Assembly: GCA_934631025.1 (NCBI GenBank)
Contig: CAKTXR010000011.1
Span: 13,568 to 77,567 of the forward strand
Length of the DNA stretch: 64,000 nt
Origin: an uncultured Clostridia bacterium
GTDB lineage: Bacteria > Bacillota > Clostridia > Christensenellales > Aristaeellaceae
Direction of reading: 5' to 3'
Shown here: positions 32,511-41,407 of the stretch, one piece after another
Numbering within the stretch: the stretch's first letter is position 1
How the letters are laid out: each line of letters starts with the position of its first letter
Translations under genes and position numbers: made by a program
Notes under the pieces: generated by a model
What the model was told of the DNA's origin: nothing
Database searches by the model: none
Seen by the model: only the letters and a program-made list of their open reading frames with translations

Positions 32511-35021
32511 TCAACACATCAATAACTCCATTTCGTTCTGTTCCGCCGACACGCCGCCCGCATCGCTGTAAAACCCTTCGGCCAGCGCATAAACCCCGCT
32601 GTTTCCAATCAGGCTGATCGCCCCCGCGTCATTCAGCCGCTTAAACATATTGTCATAGACGTTCACGCTGTAGGCCTGCGCCCGCCGCAGAAGCTGAATC
32701 TCCTCGCGCATATCGTGCTCGCCGTTCAGCGCGGCGATAAGCTCCGCGCCGCCGCCCCACGGCACAAGGACGGGCGTTGTGTCGTCCGGAATGACGTAAA
32801 AATACTTGCCAGCCGTGCGGAAGCTCTGGCGCAGAACCAGCGGCTTCAGCGATTTGTACTTACCAATTCCCGAAACAATTCGGGAATTTTTCCCGAGCAG
32901 GTCGGTCAGACAGAACGGATCTTTCGAGCCGCTCTCCCGAATGACAACGGGGAAGTCTTGTTTCTTCTTCTTATTATCGCCACCAGCATAATAATCTTCT
33001 TCGCGCTCAAAATAGTTCTCGATCATCTTCGGAGAATCCAGCTCGTCGTTGTCGATCGACGCACTGTTCAGAAAAGTACGCGTAATGTCCGCGCCATGCT
33101 GAATCTCCTCCAGACGCGCCAGCGCCCGCGCCTCCTCCGGAAAATTCCAGATCAGCACGTCGCCGCGGCTGTACTCCATATTGCGGTTCGCGCGGCCGGC
33201 GGCCTGAACGATGCTCGGCAGTCCCGCCAGATCGCGTATGACCACGGGAAAGCTCACGTTGATGCCGGCCTCGATCAGCGCGGTGGAGACGCACAGCACG
33301 CGCCTGCCCGCCTTGAGCCATGCCTTGATCCACGCGATGAGCTTCTTCCTGTGCGCCGGACAGAGCAGTGTGCTCATGTGGACGCAGAGCGCGTCATCCG
33401 GCGGGCAGGCCATGGCCGCATCCGCCAGCGCGTCCTCCGGCAGATGCGGATCAAACGTGACGAGGGCATGGCCGCGCTCACGAAACGCCCGCACAGCTTC
33501 GTCATAGACGCTCCACGCGGCGGCCTTCGTGTTGAGTATGGCCAGCACGGACTTTTCCTCGAGCAGACGCGCGATCTCCGCGCCGGCCGACGCACAGGTT
33601 CGATCCGCGTCGAGCTGCGGAATATAGCGGACGCGCTTCAGCCGCTCATAGAGCGCGTCGACATGGGGCATCAGCTCGACCGGCGCGGGCGTGAGCGAAA
33701 GGCGCGGCTGCGTAGCCGTGCAGAGCACGACGGTGCTATGACCATATCGGGTCAGGAACTGTATCGCGCGCTCGAAGAGCACCTTGCAGGCCTTGGGCAG
33801 CGACTGGATTTCGTCGAAAATCAGCACGGCGTTGGTCAGCGCGTGGAAGCGGCGCGCCGCCGAATTGGGCGCGGCGTAGCAGGCGTTGAGGAACTGCACC
33901 AGACTGGTGAGGATTATATCGCTGTCCCATCGCTCGGTCAGGCGCTTGTAGGCGGTCTGCTCGTCCTCCGACTCGGCGTTGGAATGACGCCCGGCAGACC
34001 GGTCGACGCGCTGCTCGTCCTCCTTATCGACGACGACATTGGAGTGGTGCTCCAATATGGAGGGATAGTCCGCAAGCGCCTCGCGGATGTCGCGGGCGTT
34101 CTGGTCGAGTATGGTGTTATAGGGAATGATGTAGAATATGCGCGTCTGTCCGTTAAGGGCGGCGTGCCTGAGCGCATAGCGCAGGCTGGAAAACGTCTTG
34201 CCGCCGCCCGTCGGCACGGACAGCGTAACGACGCCCGTATCAGACGCGGCCTTCTGCCAGCATAGATCGGAAATATCGGCGCGGATGCGGTTGATTTCAC
34301 CCTCACCGCTCAGATGCGTCCGGCGGAACTGCTCGAATGTATTGAGCAGCGCGTTCCAGTCGGGAACAGCCGCGGCTTCAAGCGGATTTTCATCGTATTC
34401 GAAGCAGGCGGAATCCCAGCGATCCGCGTCCACCAGCACGCTCAGCAGGAAGCGGCCGGTCAGCCCCAGCGCAATTTCCGTATTGGCCGAGGGCTTATCG
34501 AGATCGGGAAAGAGCGCGGATATTTCACGGCAGGCGCTCTCAAACAGCGCGTCCAGCTCGGCTTCATCCGCGATATTCTGCAAAAACCATGCAATCGCCT
34601 CGTCGGCATGGACGGAAGCCGCTTCTTCCATCTTTTCAAGAAGCGTCGACCGGCCTTTCACATCAAGGCAGTCCGTCAGGCCCGCATGGTGCCCCAGTAT
34701 GCACAGCATGGCGATCTGCGCCGCCGCGCGCTCGCAGGCCGGCGCGTTTTCACGCATAAACCAGCGGCGATACGCATAGATCGCTCCCGTCGGCGCGTGA
34801 TGATGCGGAGAGCTCGCTTTATCGTTCCTGAGCACCGCGCGCAGATAGTCCTCAAACTTGTCCGTGGCTTTGCCCATGTCGTGCGTCAGGCCGATAAGCT
34901 CCGCCAGCTTTGACAGACCGACGATTTCAGCGCCCCTCGAGCAGAGCGCCGCCACATTCCGGCAGTGCGATGAAAGCGCCTGCTCCTTTCCGTCTGATTC
35001 ACGAACGTGCGCGATGTACAT
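32511..35021 (-). CDS. cas3: CRISPR-associated nuclease/helicase Cas3
   Basis: 836 residues from ATG 35021. The HD nuclease domain (1-200) has His47-Asp48 in GLTHDMGKA and the HHH at SSPHHHAPTG; the superfamily 2 helicase follows with Walker A VPTGGGKTFSS, motif II IFDEIQSLP and motif VI QAAGRANRN. Cas3 nicks and degrades target DNA recruited by the I-C complex. The frame extends to 35069, but those codons lie in the -10 box of a consensus promoter, so the later ATG with GAAGGGGA upstream is the start. First gene of the operon. Confidence 0.96.
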   Translation of the reverse strand: MYIAHVRESDGKEQALSSHCRNVAALCSRGAEIVGLSKLAELIGLTHDMGKATDKFEDYLRAVLRNDKASSPHHHAPTGAIYAYRRWFMRENAPACERAAAQIAMLCILGHHAGLTDCLDVKGRSTLLEKMEEAASVHADEAIAWFLQNIADEAELDALFESACREISALFPDLDKPSANTEIALGLTGRFLLSVLVDADRWDSACFEYDENPLEAAAVPDWNALLNTFEQFRRTHLSGEGEINRIRADISDLCWQKAASDTGVVTLSVPTGGGKTFSSLRYALRHAALNGQTRIFYIIPYNTILDQNARDIREALADYPSILEHHSNVVVDKEDEQRVDRSAGRHSNAESEDEQTAYKRLTERWDSDIILTSLVQFLNACYAAPNSAARRFHALTNAVLIFDEIQSLPKACKVLFERAIQFLTRYGHSTVVLCTATQPRLSLTPAPVELMPHVDALYERLKRVRYIPQLDADRTCASAGAEIARLLEEKSVLAILNTKAAAWSVYDEAVRAFRERGHALVTFDPHLPEDALADAAMACPPDDALCVHMSTLLCPAHRKKLIAWIKAWLKAGRRVLCVSTALIEAGINVSFPVVIRDLAGLPSIVQAAGRANRNMEYSRGDVLIWNFPEEARALARLEEIQHGADITRTFLNSASIDNDELDSPKMIENYFEREEDYYAGGDNKKKKQDFPVVIRESGSKDPFCLTDLLGKNSRIVSGIGKYKSLKPLVLRQSFRTAGKYFYVIPDDTTPVLVPWGGGAELIAALNGEHDMREEIQLLRRAQAYSVNVYDNMFKRLNDAGAISLIGNSGVYALAEGFYSDAGGVSAEQNEMELLMC

Positions 35022-35067
35022 AGGCCGATTCCCCTTCTTTCGTTCATCAGTTCGAGCTTTCGCATTC

Positions 35068-35096
35068 ATTATAACTCAAACCATAACGCATGTCAA
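35068..35096 (-). promoter_or_regulatory. Main cas operon promoter
   Basis: Minus strand: TTGACA (35091-35096), 17 bp, TATAAT (35068-35073), a perfect consensus. Predicted 5' leader before cas3 is about 40 nt. Such a strong promoter normally needs repression, which makes the internal crRNA-like RNA relevant. Confidence 0.9.
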
Positions 35097-35140
35097 TATT
35101 ATTTTAACATTTCATTGACTTGTGGATCTCAAAATCCTAT

Positions 35141-35173
35141 GAAAAAACGTCCCGCCATAAGGCAGGACGTTTC
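35141..35173 (-). terminator. Terminator of the acetylesterase transcript
   Basis: Minus strand: AACGTCCTGCC pairs with GGCGGGACGTT (one wobble), followed by TTTT. It insulates the cas promoter from the genes upstream. Confidence 0.88.
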
Positions 35174-35187
35174 GCTTCTTTCAAGCG

Positions 35188-36270
35188 TCAGCGCAGGCCG
35201 CGGAGCAGTTCCGGCTCCAGTACCGGCGGCTTGTTTTCATACAGGATTCTCTCCATATTGGGCACGCAGCGCGTGGAGATCAGCTCGAAGGCCTTCTGAT
35301 TGTAGTGATCGTTGGCAAAGCCGAGCCAGCTGTCGCGGCAGTTCTGCGTCTCGGCGGGCGGCGTTTCGATGAACCAGCCGCTCTCGTCGCGGCCCGGCAT
35401 GGGGAAATACGAGCTGACGCGCGTCAGCATATAAGCGCCCTCCGTTTCGCTGAAGAACTGCTCCTGCGCCCGAATGACGTTGATGATCGCATCGTCGCGC
35501 CAGCTGCCCACGCGGATGCAGAAAAAGTGCGTGAAGCCCAGAGCGCGCGCCTGCTCCCAGAAAAGGCGCAGCGCCAGCAGATATTCCGCCTGCGGCCAGT
35601 GCGGGTCGCTCTCGCCCTGAAGCCAGAACAGCGCGCGCACGGACAGATCGTCATTCGGGAAGCGCGCCTCGCTGTCTGCGAAGAAATCGCGCGTCTTTTC
35701 GTCGAAGTACGCGCCCGCCGCGCCGGTCATGGCCGGACGATACCGCGCGTCGTGCGCGCCGGCAATCGACGCGCGTTCCCGATCGAAGCGCGCGAGCATA
35801 TCCGGATTGAGGTAATGCTCGATGCTCACCGCGCCCTTGGCGATGTGCGCATAGGCGCAGACGTGGCCGCGCGCCTCCCAGTCCCGCACCAGATAGGGCG
35901 GCAGGCAGGGGCTCGGCACGAAATTCGCCTCGCTGTAGCCCTCGAACGGATAGACCGATTTGTCCGCTTCGTTCCTGAGGTTGCTCATCGCGGGCACGAA
36001 AAACGTGTGCTCAAAAAAGGTATTCAATGAACTGAGCGAACGGAAATCATCCAGCGAGGAATAGGCCTCGTCCAGCTTTTCATAGGAGAATTCACCCGCC
36101 GGATAGGCCGTTTTCTTGAAAACGCCCCGTTCCTCGCCAAAGCGGCGGGGCTTGTGCAGGTATTCGTAGGAATCGGAAAAGCGAATCTGCTCGGACGGCG
36201 GATAAGCCGCGCCGCCCTCCATGTTGGACTGACCGGCAAAGACGAACAGCGGTCGTTTTACGGTGCTCAT
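35188..36270 (-). CDS. Sialate O-acetylesterase-like carbohydrate esterase (SASA family)
   Basis: 360 residues with the SGNH-type catalytic signature of this group: FVFAGQSNMEGG at the N terminus (Ser in GQSN) and FWLQGESDPHW in the middle, and a probable C-terminal catalytic region FANDHYNQKAF. Such enzymes remove acetyl groups from sialic acids or plant/host polysaccharides. No signal peptide. It lies 61 bp after the chromate-type transporter genes on the same strand and may share their transcript, but a functional link is not evident. Confidence 0.75.
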   Translation of the reverse strand: MSTVKRPLFVFAGQSNMEGGAAYPPSEQIRFSDSYEYLHKPRRFGEERGVFKKTAYPAGEFSYEKLDEAYSSLDDFRSLSSLNTFFEHTFFVPAMSNLRNEADKSVYPFEGYSEANFVPSPCLPPYLVRDWEARGHVCAYAHIAKGAVSIEHYLNPDMLARFDRERASIAGAHDARYRPAMTGAAGAYFDEKTRDFFADSEARFPNDDLSVRALFWLQGESDPHWPQAEYLLALRLFWEQARALGFTHFFCIRVGSWRDDAIINVIRAQEQFFSETEGAYMLTRVSSYFPMPGRDESGWFIETPPAETQNCRDSWLGFANDHYNQKAFELISTRCVPNMERILYENKPPVLEPELLRGLR

Positions 36271-36331
36271 TGCGGTATCTCCCTTTCATACAGCGGCATG
36301 ATTCGCCGCGTTTTTCCAGTAGTCGGTCGGC

Positions 36332-36904
36332 TCAGAAGCTCCACAGGACGATTCCCAGCGCCGCCGAGAGCGCGATCATGGCGATGGGCGAGGGGTTCCT
36401 GCCGCGCATTTTCCGCCACAGGAAGTGAACGCCCCAGAGCAGCAGGAACACGGCCAGCGCGCGAACGTCGATCGAAAGGCCGCCGCCAATCGCTGTGAAA
36501 CCGAACAGCGCGTTCAGCCCCATGATGAGCGCCGTCGCGAGGATCATCGCCACGACGCACGGCCGCACGCCGCTCAAAAAGGCGTTCACACCCGCGTATT
36601 TCAGCAGATTCTGAAGCAGCGCGACGATCACAAGAATGATGACGAACGAGGGCAACACCACGCCCAGCGTCGAGACCAGCGCGCCTGTCAGGCCGGCCTG
36701 CGACGAGCCGATGAACGTGGCCATATTGACGGCCAGCGGCCCCGGCGTGGATTCCGACACGGCGATGAAATTCAAAAACTCCTCCTCCGCCAGCCAGCCG
36801 TTGGAGAGCACCGTCTCACGAATCAGCGATACCATGCCGTAGCCGCCGCCGAAGGACACCGTGCCGATCATCAGAAAGCTCAGAAACAGCTTGAGATAGA
36901 TCAC
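36332..36904 (-). CDS. Chromate transporter family protein, second half-size subunit
   Basis: 190 residues, five or six helices. The motif FGGGYGMVSLIRETV and SESTPGPLAVNMATFIG are the CHR-domain signatures. In Firmicutes the ChrA transporter is often split into two half-length proteins that form antiparallel dimers, as with the gene just upstream. The natural substrate (chromate, or sulfate-like anions) is not predictable. Overlaps the upstream gene by ATGA. Confidence 0.85.
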   Translation of the reverse strand: MIYLKLFLSFLMIGTVSFGGGYGMVSLIRETVLSNGWLAEEEFLNFIAVSESTPGPLAVNMATFIGSSQAGLTGALVSTLGVVLPSFVIILVIVALLQNLLKYAGVNAFLSGVRPCVVAMILATALIMGLNALFGFTAIGGGLSIDVRALAVFLLLWGVHFLWRKMRGRNPSPIAMIALSAALGIVLWSF

Positions 36905-37467
36905 TTCGCCCGCCCCCTTCCGCGCCGGATCCCATAGACGGCCAGACCGATCAGGCCGCAGATGAGGATATAGAAGATCGACGAAAACGACACGGCCAAC
37001 GCTGAAAAGAGCACCATCGCCGCCATGACCAGCACGACGATAACCTTATTCATCACGCTCTTGTCCAGCCCCTTGATCATGCGCAGCCCCGCCGAGAAGA
37101 TCAGATAGACGACGCAGGCCTGTATCCCGCGGAAGGCGTACGCCACATATTTAAGGCTCAGAAACTGATCGAAAAACAGCGATATGATATAGATGACGGC
37201 GAACGACGGCAGGCACACCGCCAGCGTGGCGAGCGCCGCGCCGGCCGCGCCGCCGATCTTATAGCCGATATAGGTCGCGCTGTTGACGGCCACCGGCCCG
37301 GGCGTCGATTCGGCAATGGCCGCCATGTCGAGAAACTCGTCCCGGTCGAGCCAGCCCTTCTTTTCAATAAACTCGTTCTCCAGCAGCGCGATCATGGCGT
37401 AGCCGCCGCCGAACGTAAACGCGCCGATCTTCAGAAATGTCAGAAACAGTGTGATCATCTTCCGCAT
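36901..37467 (-). CDS. Chromate transporter family protein, first half-size subunit
   Basis: 188 residues from ATG 37467. FTFGGGYAMIALLENEF and AESTPGPVAVNSATYIGYKIGG mark the CHR domain. The frame runs on to 37653, but a perfect promoter at 37493-37521 rules out the longer start. An AAGGGAG site lies upstream. Forms the pair with the following gene. Confidence 0.85.
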   Translation of the reverse strand: MRKMITLFLTFLKIGAFTFGGGYAMIALLENEFIEKKGWLDRDEFLDMAAIAESTPGPVAVNSATYIGYKIGGAAGAALATLAVCLPSFAVIYIISLFFDQFLSLKYVAYAFRGIQACVVYLIFSAGLRMIKGLDKSVMNKVIVVLVMAAMVLFSALAVSFSSIFYILICGLIGLAVYGIRRGRGRAK

Positions 37468-37492
37468 GGTCTTTATCGCTCCCTTCAATGGC

Positions 37493-37521
37493 ATTATAGG
37501 GAACCACCCGCCATCTGTCAA
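37493..37521 (-). promoter_or_regulatory. Promoter of the chromate-type transporter genes
   Basis: Minus strand: TTGACA (37516-37521), 17 bp, TATAAT (37493-37498), perfect consensus. Confidence 0.9.
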
Positions 37522-37556
37522 TCCCCTGCTCGATTTATACGCGCAAAAAGCGCCTT

Positions 37557-38345
37557 TCACTTCTTCAGCCGCTCGGCGCGATACGTTTCCGGCGTTACGC
37601 CCGTCTCGCGGTGGAACACCCGGATGAAATACCCCGCGCCGGCATACCCGCACAGCGCGGCCACGTCCGAGACGCGCAGCTCGCCGTTTTCCAGCAGCTT
37701 TTCAGCCGCCTTTATGCGCAGCGCGGTGAGAAAGCGGCCGGGCGTTATGTGATAACGCCGCTGGAACTGCTCACCGAAGCGCCGCACGCTCAGGCGCGCC
37801 ATGCCGGCCAGCTCCTCCATGGAGAGCGCGGAATCGGTGTAATTGCGCTCCATATACGCCCGAACGAACGCGATGTTCTGCGCCGTTTCCGCCGCGCCGC
37901 TCTCGCCAATGGCCAGCGTGCGGGCGAGTATGTCGTAAAACAGCGCCGCGCAGGCGTATTCGCCGACCGCACTGCCGCCCCTTTGCAGGCGGTTCCAGGC
38001 GTCCAGCAGTCGGAAAAAGCCGCTTTTTATGTGCGGATCGGAGGACACGCCGACGCAGGCCATGGGCAGATCGAACGGCTCGACGGTCTCAAAATGCACC
38101 GCGATGCAGCCGCCGCGCGCCCCCGCATCCTCGGGATCATGCGACGTGACGCGGTAGAGATCGTCTTTGCCGACGATCATCACGCTGTCCTGATCGTGAA
38201 CATATTCCCGCCCGTCGTGGATATGCACCGTGCGGCCGTAGAGCTTGTAGGCCAGGCAGTGATCGGCGGCGCCGCTCGCGCGCGACCAGCTCCTTTCATG
38301 GATCGAAAAGCGATACACCCTGTTGATGCGCTCGAGATGAAGCAT
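37557..38345 (-). CDS. AraC family transcriptional regulator
   Basis: 262 residues. The N-terminal half is a cupin-like ligand or dimerisation domain (YGRTVHIHDGREYVHDQDSVMIVG). The C-terminal 100 residues carry two helix-turn-helix units: SMEELAGMARLSVRRFGEQFQRR and RVSDVAALCGYAGAGYFIRVF, then the family tail TGVTPETYRAERLK. It is divergent from the glycyl radical enzyme, and direct repeats in the shared intergenic region fit an activator site for that gene. The effector is unknown, probably a sugar or small carbon compound. Confidence 0.88.
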   Translation of the reverse strand: MLHLERINRVYRFSIHERSWSRASGAADHCLAYKLYGRTVHIHDGREYVHDQDSVMIVGKDDLYRVTSHDPEDAGARGGCIAVHFETVEPFDLPMACVGVSSDPHIKSGFFRLLDAWNRLQRGGSAVGEYACAALFYDILARTLAIGESGAAETAQNIAFVRAYMERNYTDSALSMEELAGMARLSVRRFGEQFQRRYHITPGRFLTALRIKAAEKLLENGELRVSDVAALCGYAGAGYFIRVFHRETGVTPETYRAERLKK

Positions 38346-38370
38346 GGCGTGAACTCCTTTCGCCGTCCGT

Positions 38371-38397
38371 ATTGTGCCATCGTCGGAATTGTGCGAT
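38371..38397 (+). promoter_or_regulatory. Direct repeat, probable AraC-type activator site
   Basis: ATTGTGCCAT (38371-38380) and ATTGTGCGAT (38388-38397) lie 17 bp apart in the same orientation; the second abuts the -35 box of the glycyl radical enzyme promoter. That is the usual geometry for an AraC-family activator. Confidence 0.6.
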
Positions 38398-38425
38398 TTA
38401 CTTTCCGCGCCGTTTTCGCTAGAAT
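38397..38425 (+). promoter_or_regulatory. Promoter of the glycyl radical enzyme gene
   Basis: TTTACT (38397-38402), 17 bp, TAGAAT (38420-38425). The -35 box is weak, consistent with activator dependence. Confidence 0.55.
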
Positions 38426-38459
38426 AGACGCACAGTCTTCATTGGGGAGTTGAACGGAT

Positions 38460-40709
38460 ATGGATACAGCCGCTCTGCGCGCAGAGCTGACCGATTTTTA
38501 CTGGAACCGCATAGACGACAAGGCCGCGGCCTTCCGCGACCGCATTTTCCCGCTGCTCGATCAGCGCTGGCAGCCGACGATGACCGCCTGTCAGCGCAAG
38601 GCCATGCAGTACGAAACCATCGCGGAGCATTGCGAGTGCGTACTCTTTCACCAGTCTCCATTTTACCACGAGCTGGGCACAATGCAGCATCTCTGCGACG
38701 GCGCGGGCGATTTTCACGGCGTGCTCCACGCAGGCGGATGGAATTACGCGCGCTTCTCGCATCTGTTCTGGGATCAGGATCCCGCGCTGGCCCGCGTGCG
38801 GAATAAGCAGGGCGAAAACCTGCTCTATCTCATCTGCGGCCCCTATGCCGACACGCGCCAGCACTTTTACTACAACTGCAAGCCGATTTTCTCCGGCGGG
38901 CTGAAGAGCCTCTACGACGCGGCCTGCGCCCAGCTGGAAACGCCCCGTCCTGAATCGGAAAAGGACTTCCTGCGCGCCGCCGTTCGCGGCCTGCTGAGCC
39001 TGAAAGCCATCTCCGAAAAGTTTGCCCGCGCCGCGGAGGAAAGGCTGAAGAGCGCATCGGATGCTGAAGAGCGCGCGCGCCTTGAACGCATCGCCGAAGC
39101 CGCCGCCTATACCCCTTGGAACGCGCCGCGCACGTTTTACGAGGCGCTCAACACGCTGGCCTTCATGCGCACCGTGCCCGGCGCGCTCGAGGGCGTGGGC
39201 TACAACAGCTTCGGCCGGCCGGATGTGGAGCTGCTGCCCTTCTATGAGCGCGATCTGGCCGAAGGGCGGCTGACGAAAGAGGACGCCTGCGCGCTGGTCA
39301 AGGCCTTCCTGCTCACATGGGACTGCCATTACGATCACGACATGAAGATGACAGGCTATGCCGACCACGAGCTGGAAAACACCTATGTGCTGGGCGGCTG
39401 CGACCGATACGGCCGTCCGGTCTGGAACGACCTGACCGAAATGTTCCTGCGCGCCACGCGGGAGGAGAAGATCATCTTTCCGAAGATCAAGGTGCGCTTC
39501 GGCGCGGCCTCGCCCAAGGCCTATCTGGACGCAGCCGATCAGGACGTGATCGCCGGCACGTCGTCCATATTGTACGAAAACGACGACGCGATGATCCCCG
39601 CGCTGATCCGCGCCGGCTTTTCGACGGAGGACGCGCGCGATTATCTCGTCACCGGCTGCTGGGGACTCTCGGGCAACGGCAACGAGAAGAGCGATCACGG
39701 CAACTACGTCAATCTGCTCAAGGCGTTTGAATTTTCCGTTCACAACCGGCGCGACAAAATGGACGAATGCCAGCTCCATTTCCGGCCGCTGGACGGCGCG
39801 AAGAGCTTTGAAGAGGTCTATCAGATCACGATGAACAACATGCGCGTCCTTTTGCGCGAACGCAGCCGCATGACGCATGCGGGCAAGGGAATCTGGCGCG
39901 AGGTCGATCCGCTGCCGCTGACCTCTTCAAGTCTCGATGGCTGCCTGCAAAGCGGTCGCGATCTGACCGAGGGCGGCTGCAAATACCATGTCGAGCAGTA
40001 CACCTGTCTGGGGCTGCCCAACATCATCGATTCGCTGCTGGCCATCAAAACGCTCTGCTTTGACCGGCAAACGCTGCCGCTCGACGAGCTGCTGGCCATC
40101 GTGCGCGGCAACTGGGAGGGGCGTGAGGACGTGCGCCGCGCCGCCATAGGCTGCCCCTGCTGGGGCGACGGCGGCGAGGAATCCGGCGCGCTGGCCGCCC
40201 GCTTCAACGCCGATCTCTACAAGGAGACACGCGCGCTCAGGACGTTCTGGACGGGCGGCGCGGTGATGCTGGGACATCTCACCTACACTGAGATCCGCTT
40301 CTGGGGCGAAAAGACGCTGGCCACGCCGGACGGGCGCAGAAGCGGCGACTACATCTCTCAGGGGCTGACCCCCTCGCGGCTGCACAAGATCGACAGCGTG
40401 ACCGACGTGGCCGCGAGCCTTCGCCGTCTGGACGGCACGATGATGGCCGGAAATACCGTCGTGAACATCATCCTGCCCTCCACGCGCATGACGCTCGATC
40501 TCTGCGAGGCCTTCCTCCGCGCCATGGCGCACACGGCTCTGGGCGCGCTCCAGCTCAACTGCACCACGCGCGAACAGCTCCTTGACGCGCAGGCGCATCC
40601 GGAAAACTATCCAAACCTCATCGTGCGCGTCTGCGGCTTCTCGGCGCGCTTCACCAGCCTGTCGCCCGAATGGCAGAAAGAGGTGCTCAGCCGCAACTTC
40701 TACGATTAA
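38460..40709 (+). CDS. Glycyl radical enzyme of the pyruvate formate-lyase family, substrate unknown
   Basis: 749 residues, about the family length. The C-terminal glycyl loop reads VRVCGFSARFTSL, with Gly726 as the expected radical site, and the finger region GGAVMLGHLTYTEIRF resembles no textbook member. The active-site cysteine is probably Cys400 in VTGCWGLSGNGNE, which differs from the GCVE of diol/glycerol dehydratases and the CC of PFL. The reaction is therefore not predictable. No radical SAM activase gene is adjacent or elsewhere in this window. It is divergent from an AraC regulator and followed by its own terminator. Confidence 0.8.
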   Translation: MDTAALRAELTDFYWNRIDDKAAAFRDRIFPLLDQRWQPTMTACQRKAMQYETIAEHCECVLFHQSPFYHELGTMQHLCDGAGDFHGVLHAGGWNYARFSHLFWDQDPALARVRNKQGENLLYLICGPYADTRQHFYYNCKPIFSGGLKSLYDAACAQLETPRPESEKDFLRAAVRGLLSLKAISEKFARAAEERLKSASDAEERARLERIAEAAAYTPWNAPRTFYEALNTLAFMRTVPGALEGVGYNSFGRPDVELLPFYERDLAEGRLTKEDACALVKAFLLTWDCHYDHDMKMTGYADHELENTYVLGGCDRYGRPVWNDLTEMFLRATREEKIIFPKIKVRFGAASPKAYLDAADQDVIAGTSSILYENDDAMIPALIRAGFSTEDARDYLVTGCWGLSGNGNEKSDHGNYVNLLKAFEFSVHNRRDKMDECQLHFRPLDGAKSFEEVYQITMNNMRVLLRERSRMTHAGKGIWREVDPLPLTSSSLDGCLQSGRDLTEGGCKYHVEQYTCLGLPNIIDSLLAIKTLCFDRQTLPLDELLAIVRGNWEGREDVRRAAIGCPCWGDGGEESGALAARFNADLYKETRALRTFWTGGAVMLGHLTYTEIRFWGEKTLATPDGRRSGDYISQGLTPSRLHKIDSVTDVAASLRRLDGTMMAGNTVVNIILPSTRMTLDLCEAFLRAMAHTALGALQLNCTTREQLLDAQAHPENYPNLIVRVCGFSARFTSLSPEWQKEVLSRNFYD

Positions 40710-40724
40710 CGCGTAACGCGCAAA

Positions 40725-40772
40725 CGCCGCGCATGGCAGGCCGATCCGCCCGCCGTGCGCGGCGATTTGTTT
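40725..40772. terminator. Terminator between the glycyl radical enzyme and merR genes
   Basis: A 12-bp GC-rich stem (CGCCGCGCATGG with its complement, one wobble) followed by ATTTGTTTT. Confidence 0.75.
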
Positions 40773-40773
40773 T

Positions 40774-41241
40774 CTATTCGTCCTCTTCCGCCGCAGGCAT
40801 CGATTTAAGGCTGCGGCGCACGCCCTGAAAGCGCGCGGGCAGAGCGTCCTCGCCCAGATTTTTGACCGCGTCGATCGAGCCCGCCGCCTGCGCCTGCTCG
40901 TAAAACCAGCATTTGTAATCCAGCATATCGAGCGTGTTTTGCAGCGCCGCCATCTGCCGCAGCAGCGTCTCGCGCTGACGTTTGAACAGCGCCAGCCGCT
41001 GATCGATCGTGCCGTCGCCCTGCATGGCCAGACGAATGTACTCGCGAATATCGCCGATCGACATCCCCGCGCTCTTCAGACAGCCGATGACGTTGAGCCA
41101 TTCCACGTCCGTCTCCCGAAACAGCCGTATGCCGCCCGGGGAGCGCTCCACGAAGGGCAGCAGTCCTTCCTTATCGTAATAGCGCAGCGTGGACGCCGCA
41201 ACGCCCATCCGCTTCGCCATTTCGCCCACTGTATAAACCAT
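40774..41241 (-). CDS. MerR family transcriptional regulator
   Basis: 155 residues. The N-terminal winged helix reads YTVGEMAKRMGVAASTLRYYDKEGLLPFVER, followed by a coiled-coil dimer helix (LALFKRQRETLLRQMAALQNTLDMLDYK). There is no cysteine pattern for metal sensing in the C-terminal part. The gene is divergent from a five-gene redox operon whose promoter has the 19-bp spacer typical of MerR-activated promoters. Close relatives of this type (AdhR-like) respond to reactive aldehydes or electrophiles; that is inference. Confidence 0.9.
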   Translation of the reverse strand: MVYTVGEMAKRMGVAASTLRYYDKEGLLPFVERSPGGIRLFRETDVEWLNVIGCLKSAGMSIGDIREYIRLAMQGDGTIDQRLALFKRQRETLLRQMAALQNTLDMLDYKCWFYEQAQAAGSIDAVKNLGEDALPARFQGVRRSLKSMPAAEEDE

Positions 41242-41273
41242 AAGTTAGTCCTCCGAAATTTTTGCAAAACCCC

Positions 41274-41304
41274 TTGACTTAAAGTTCGCTTCAAGTTGTA
41301 AACT
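41274..41304 (+). promoter_or_regulatory. MerR-type promoter with dyad operator
   Basis: TTGACT (41274-41279), 19-bp spacer, TAAACT (41299-41304). A dyad ACTTAAAG-n4-CTTCAAGT fills the spacer. The over-long spacer between good boxes is the signature of MerR-activated promoters. Confidence 0.82.
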
Positions 41305-41407
41305 ATCATCGAGGTTTAACCCCATGACCCTATCATACCGCCCGCAGCGGCGTTTGTCAAGCCGCGCGCGGCGAATCATAAGCGCATTGGAAGGAGTTTT
41401 TTTTACT

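Noticed and set aside
35022..35069. The longer start of cas3 at 35069
   Set aside because: These codons lie in the -10 box and first transcribed bases of the cas promoter.
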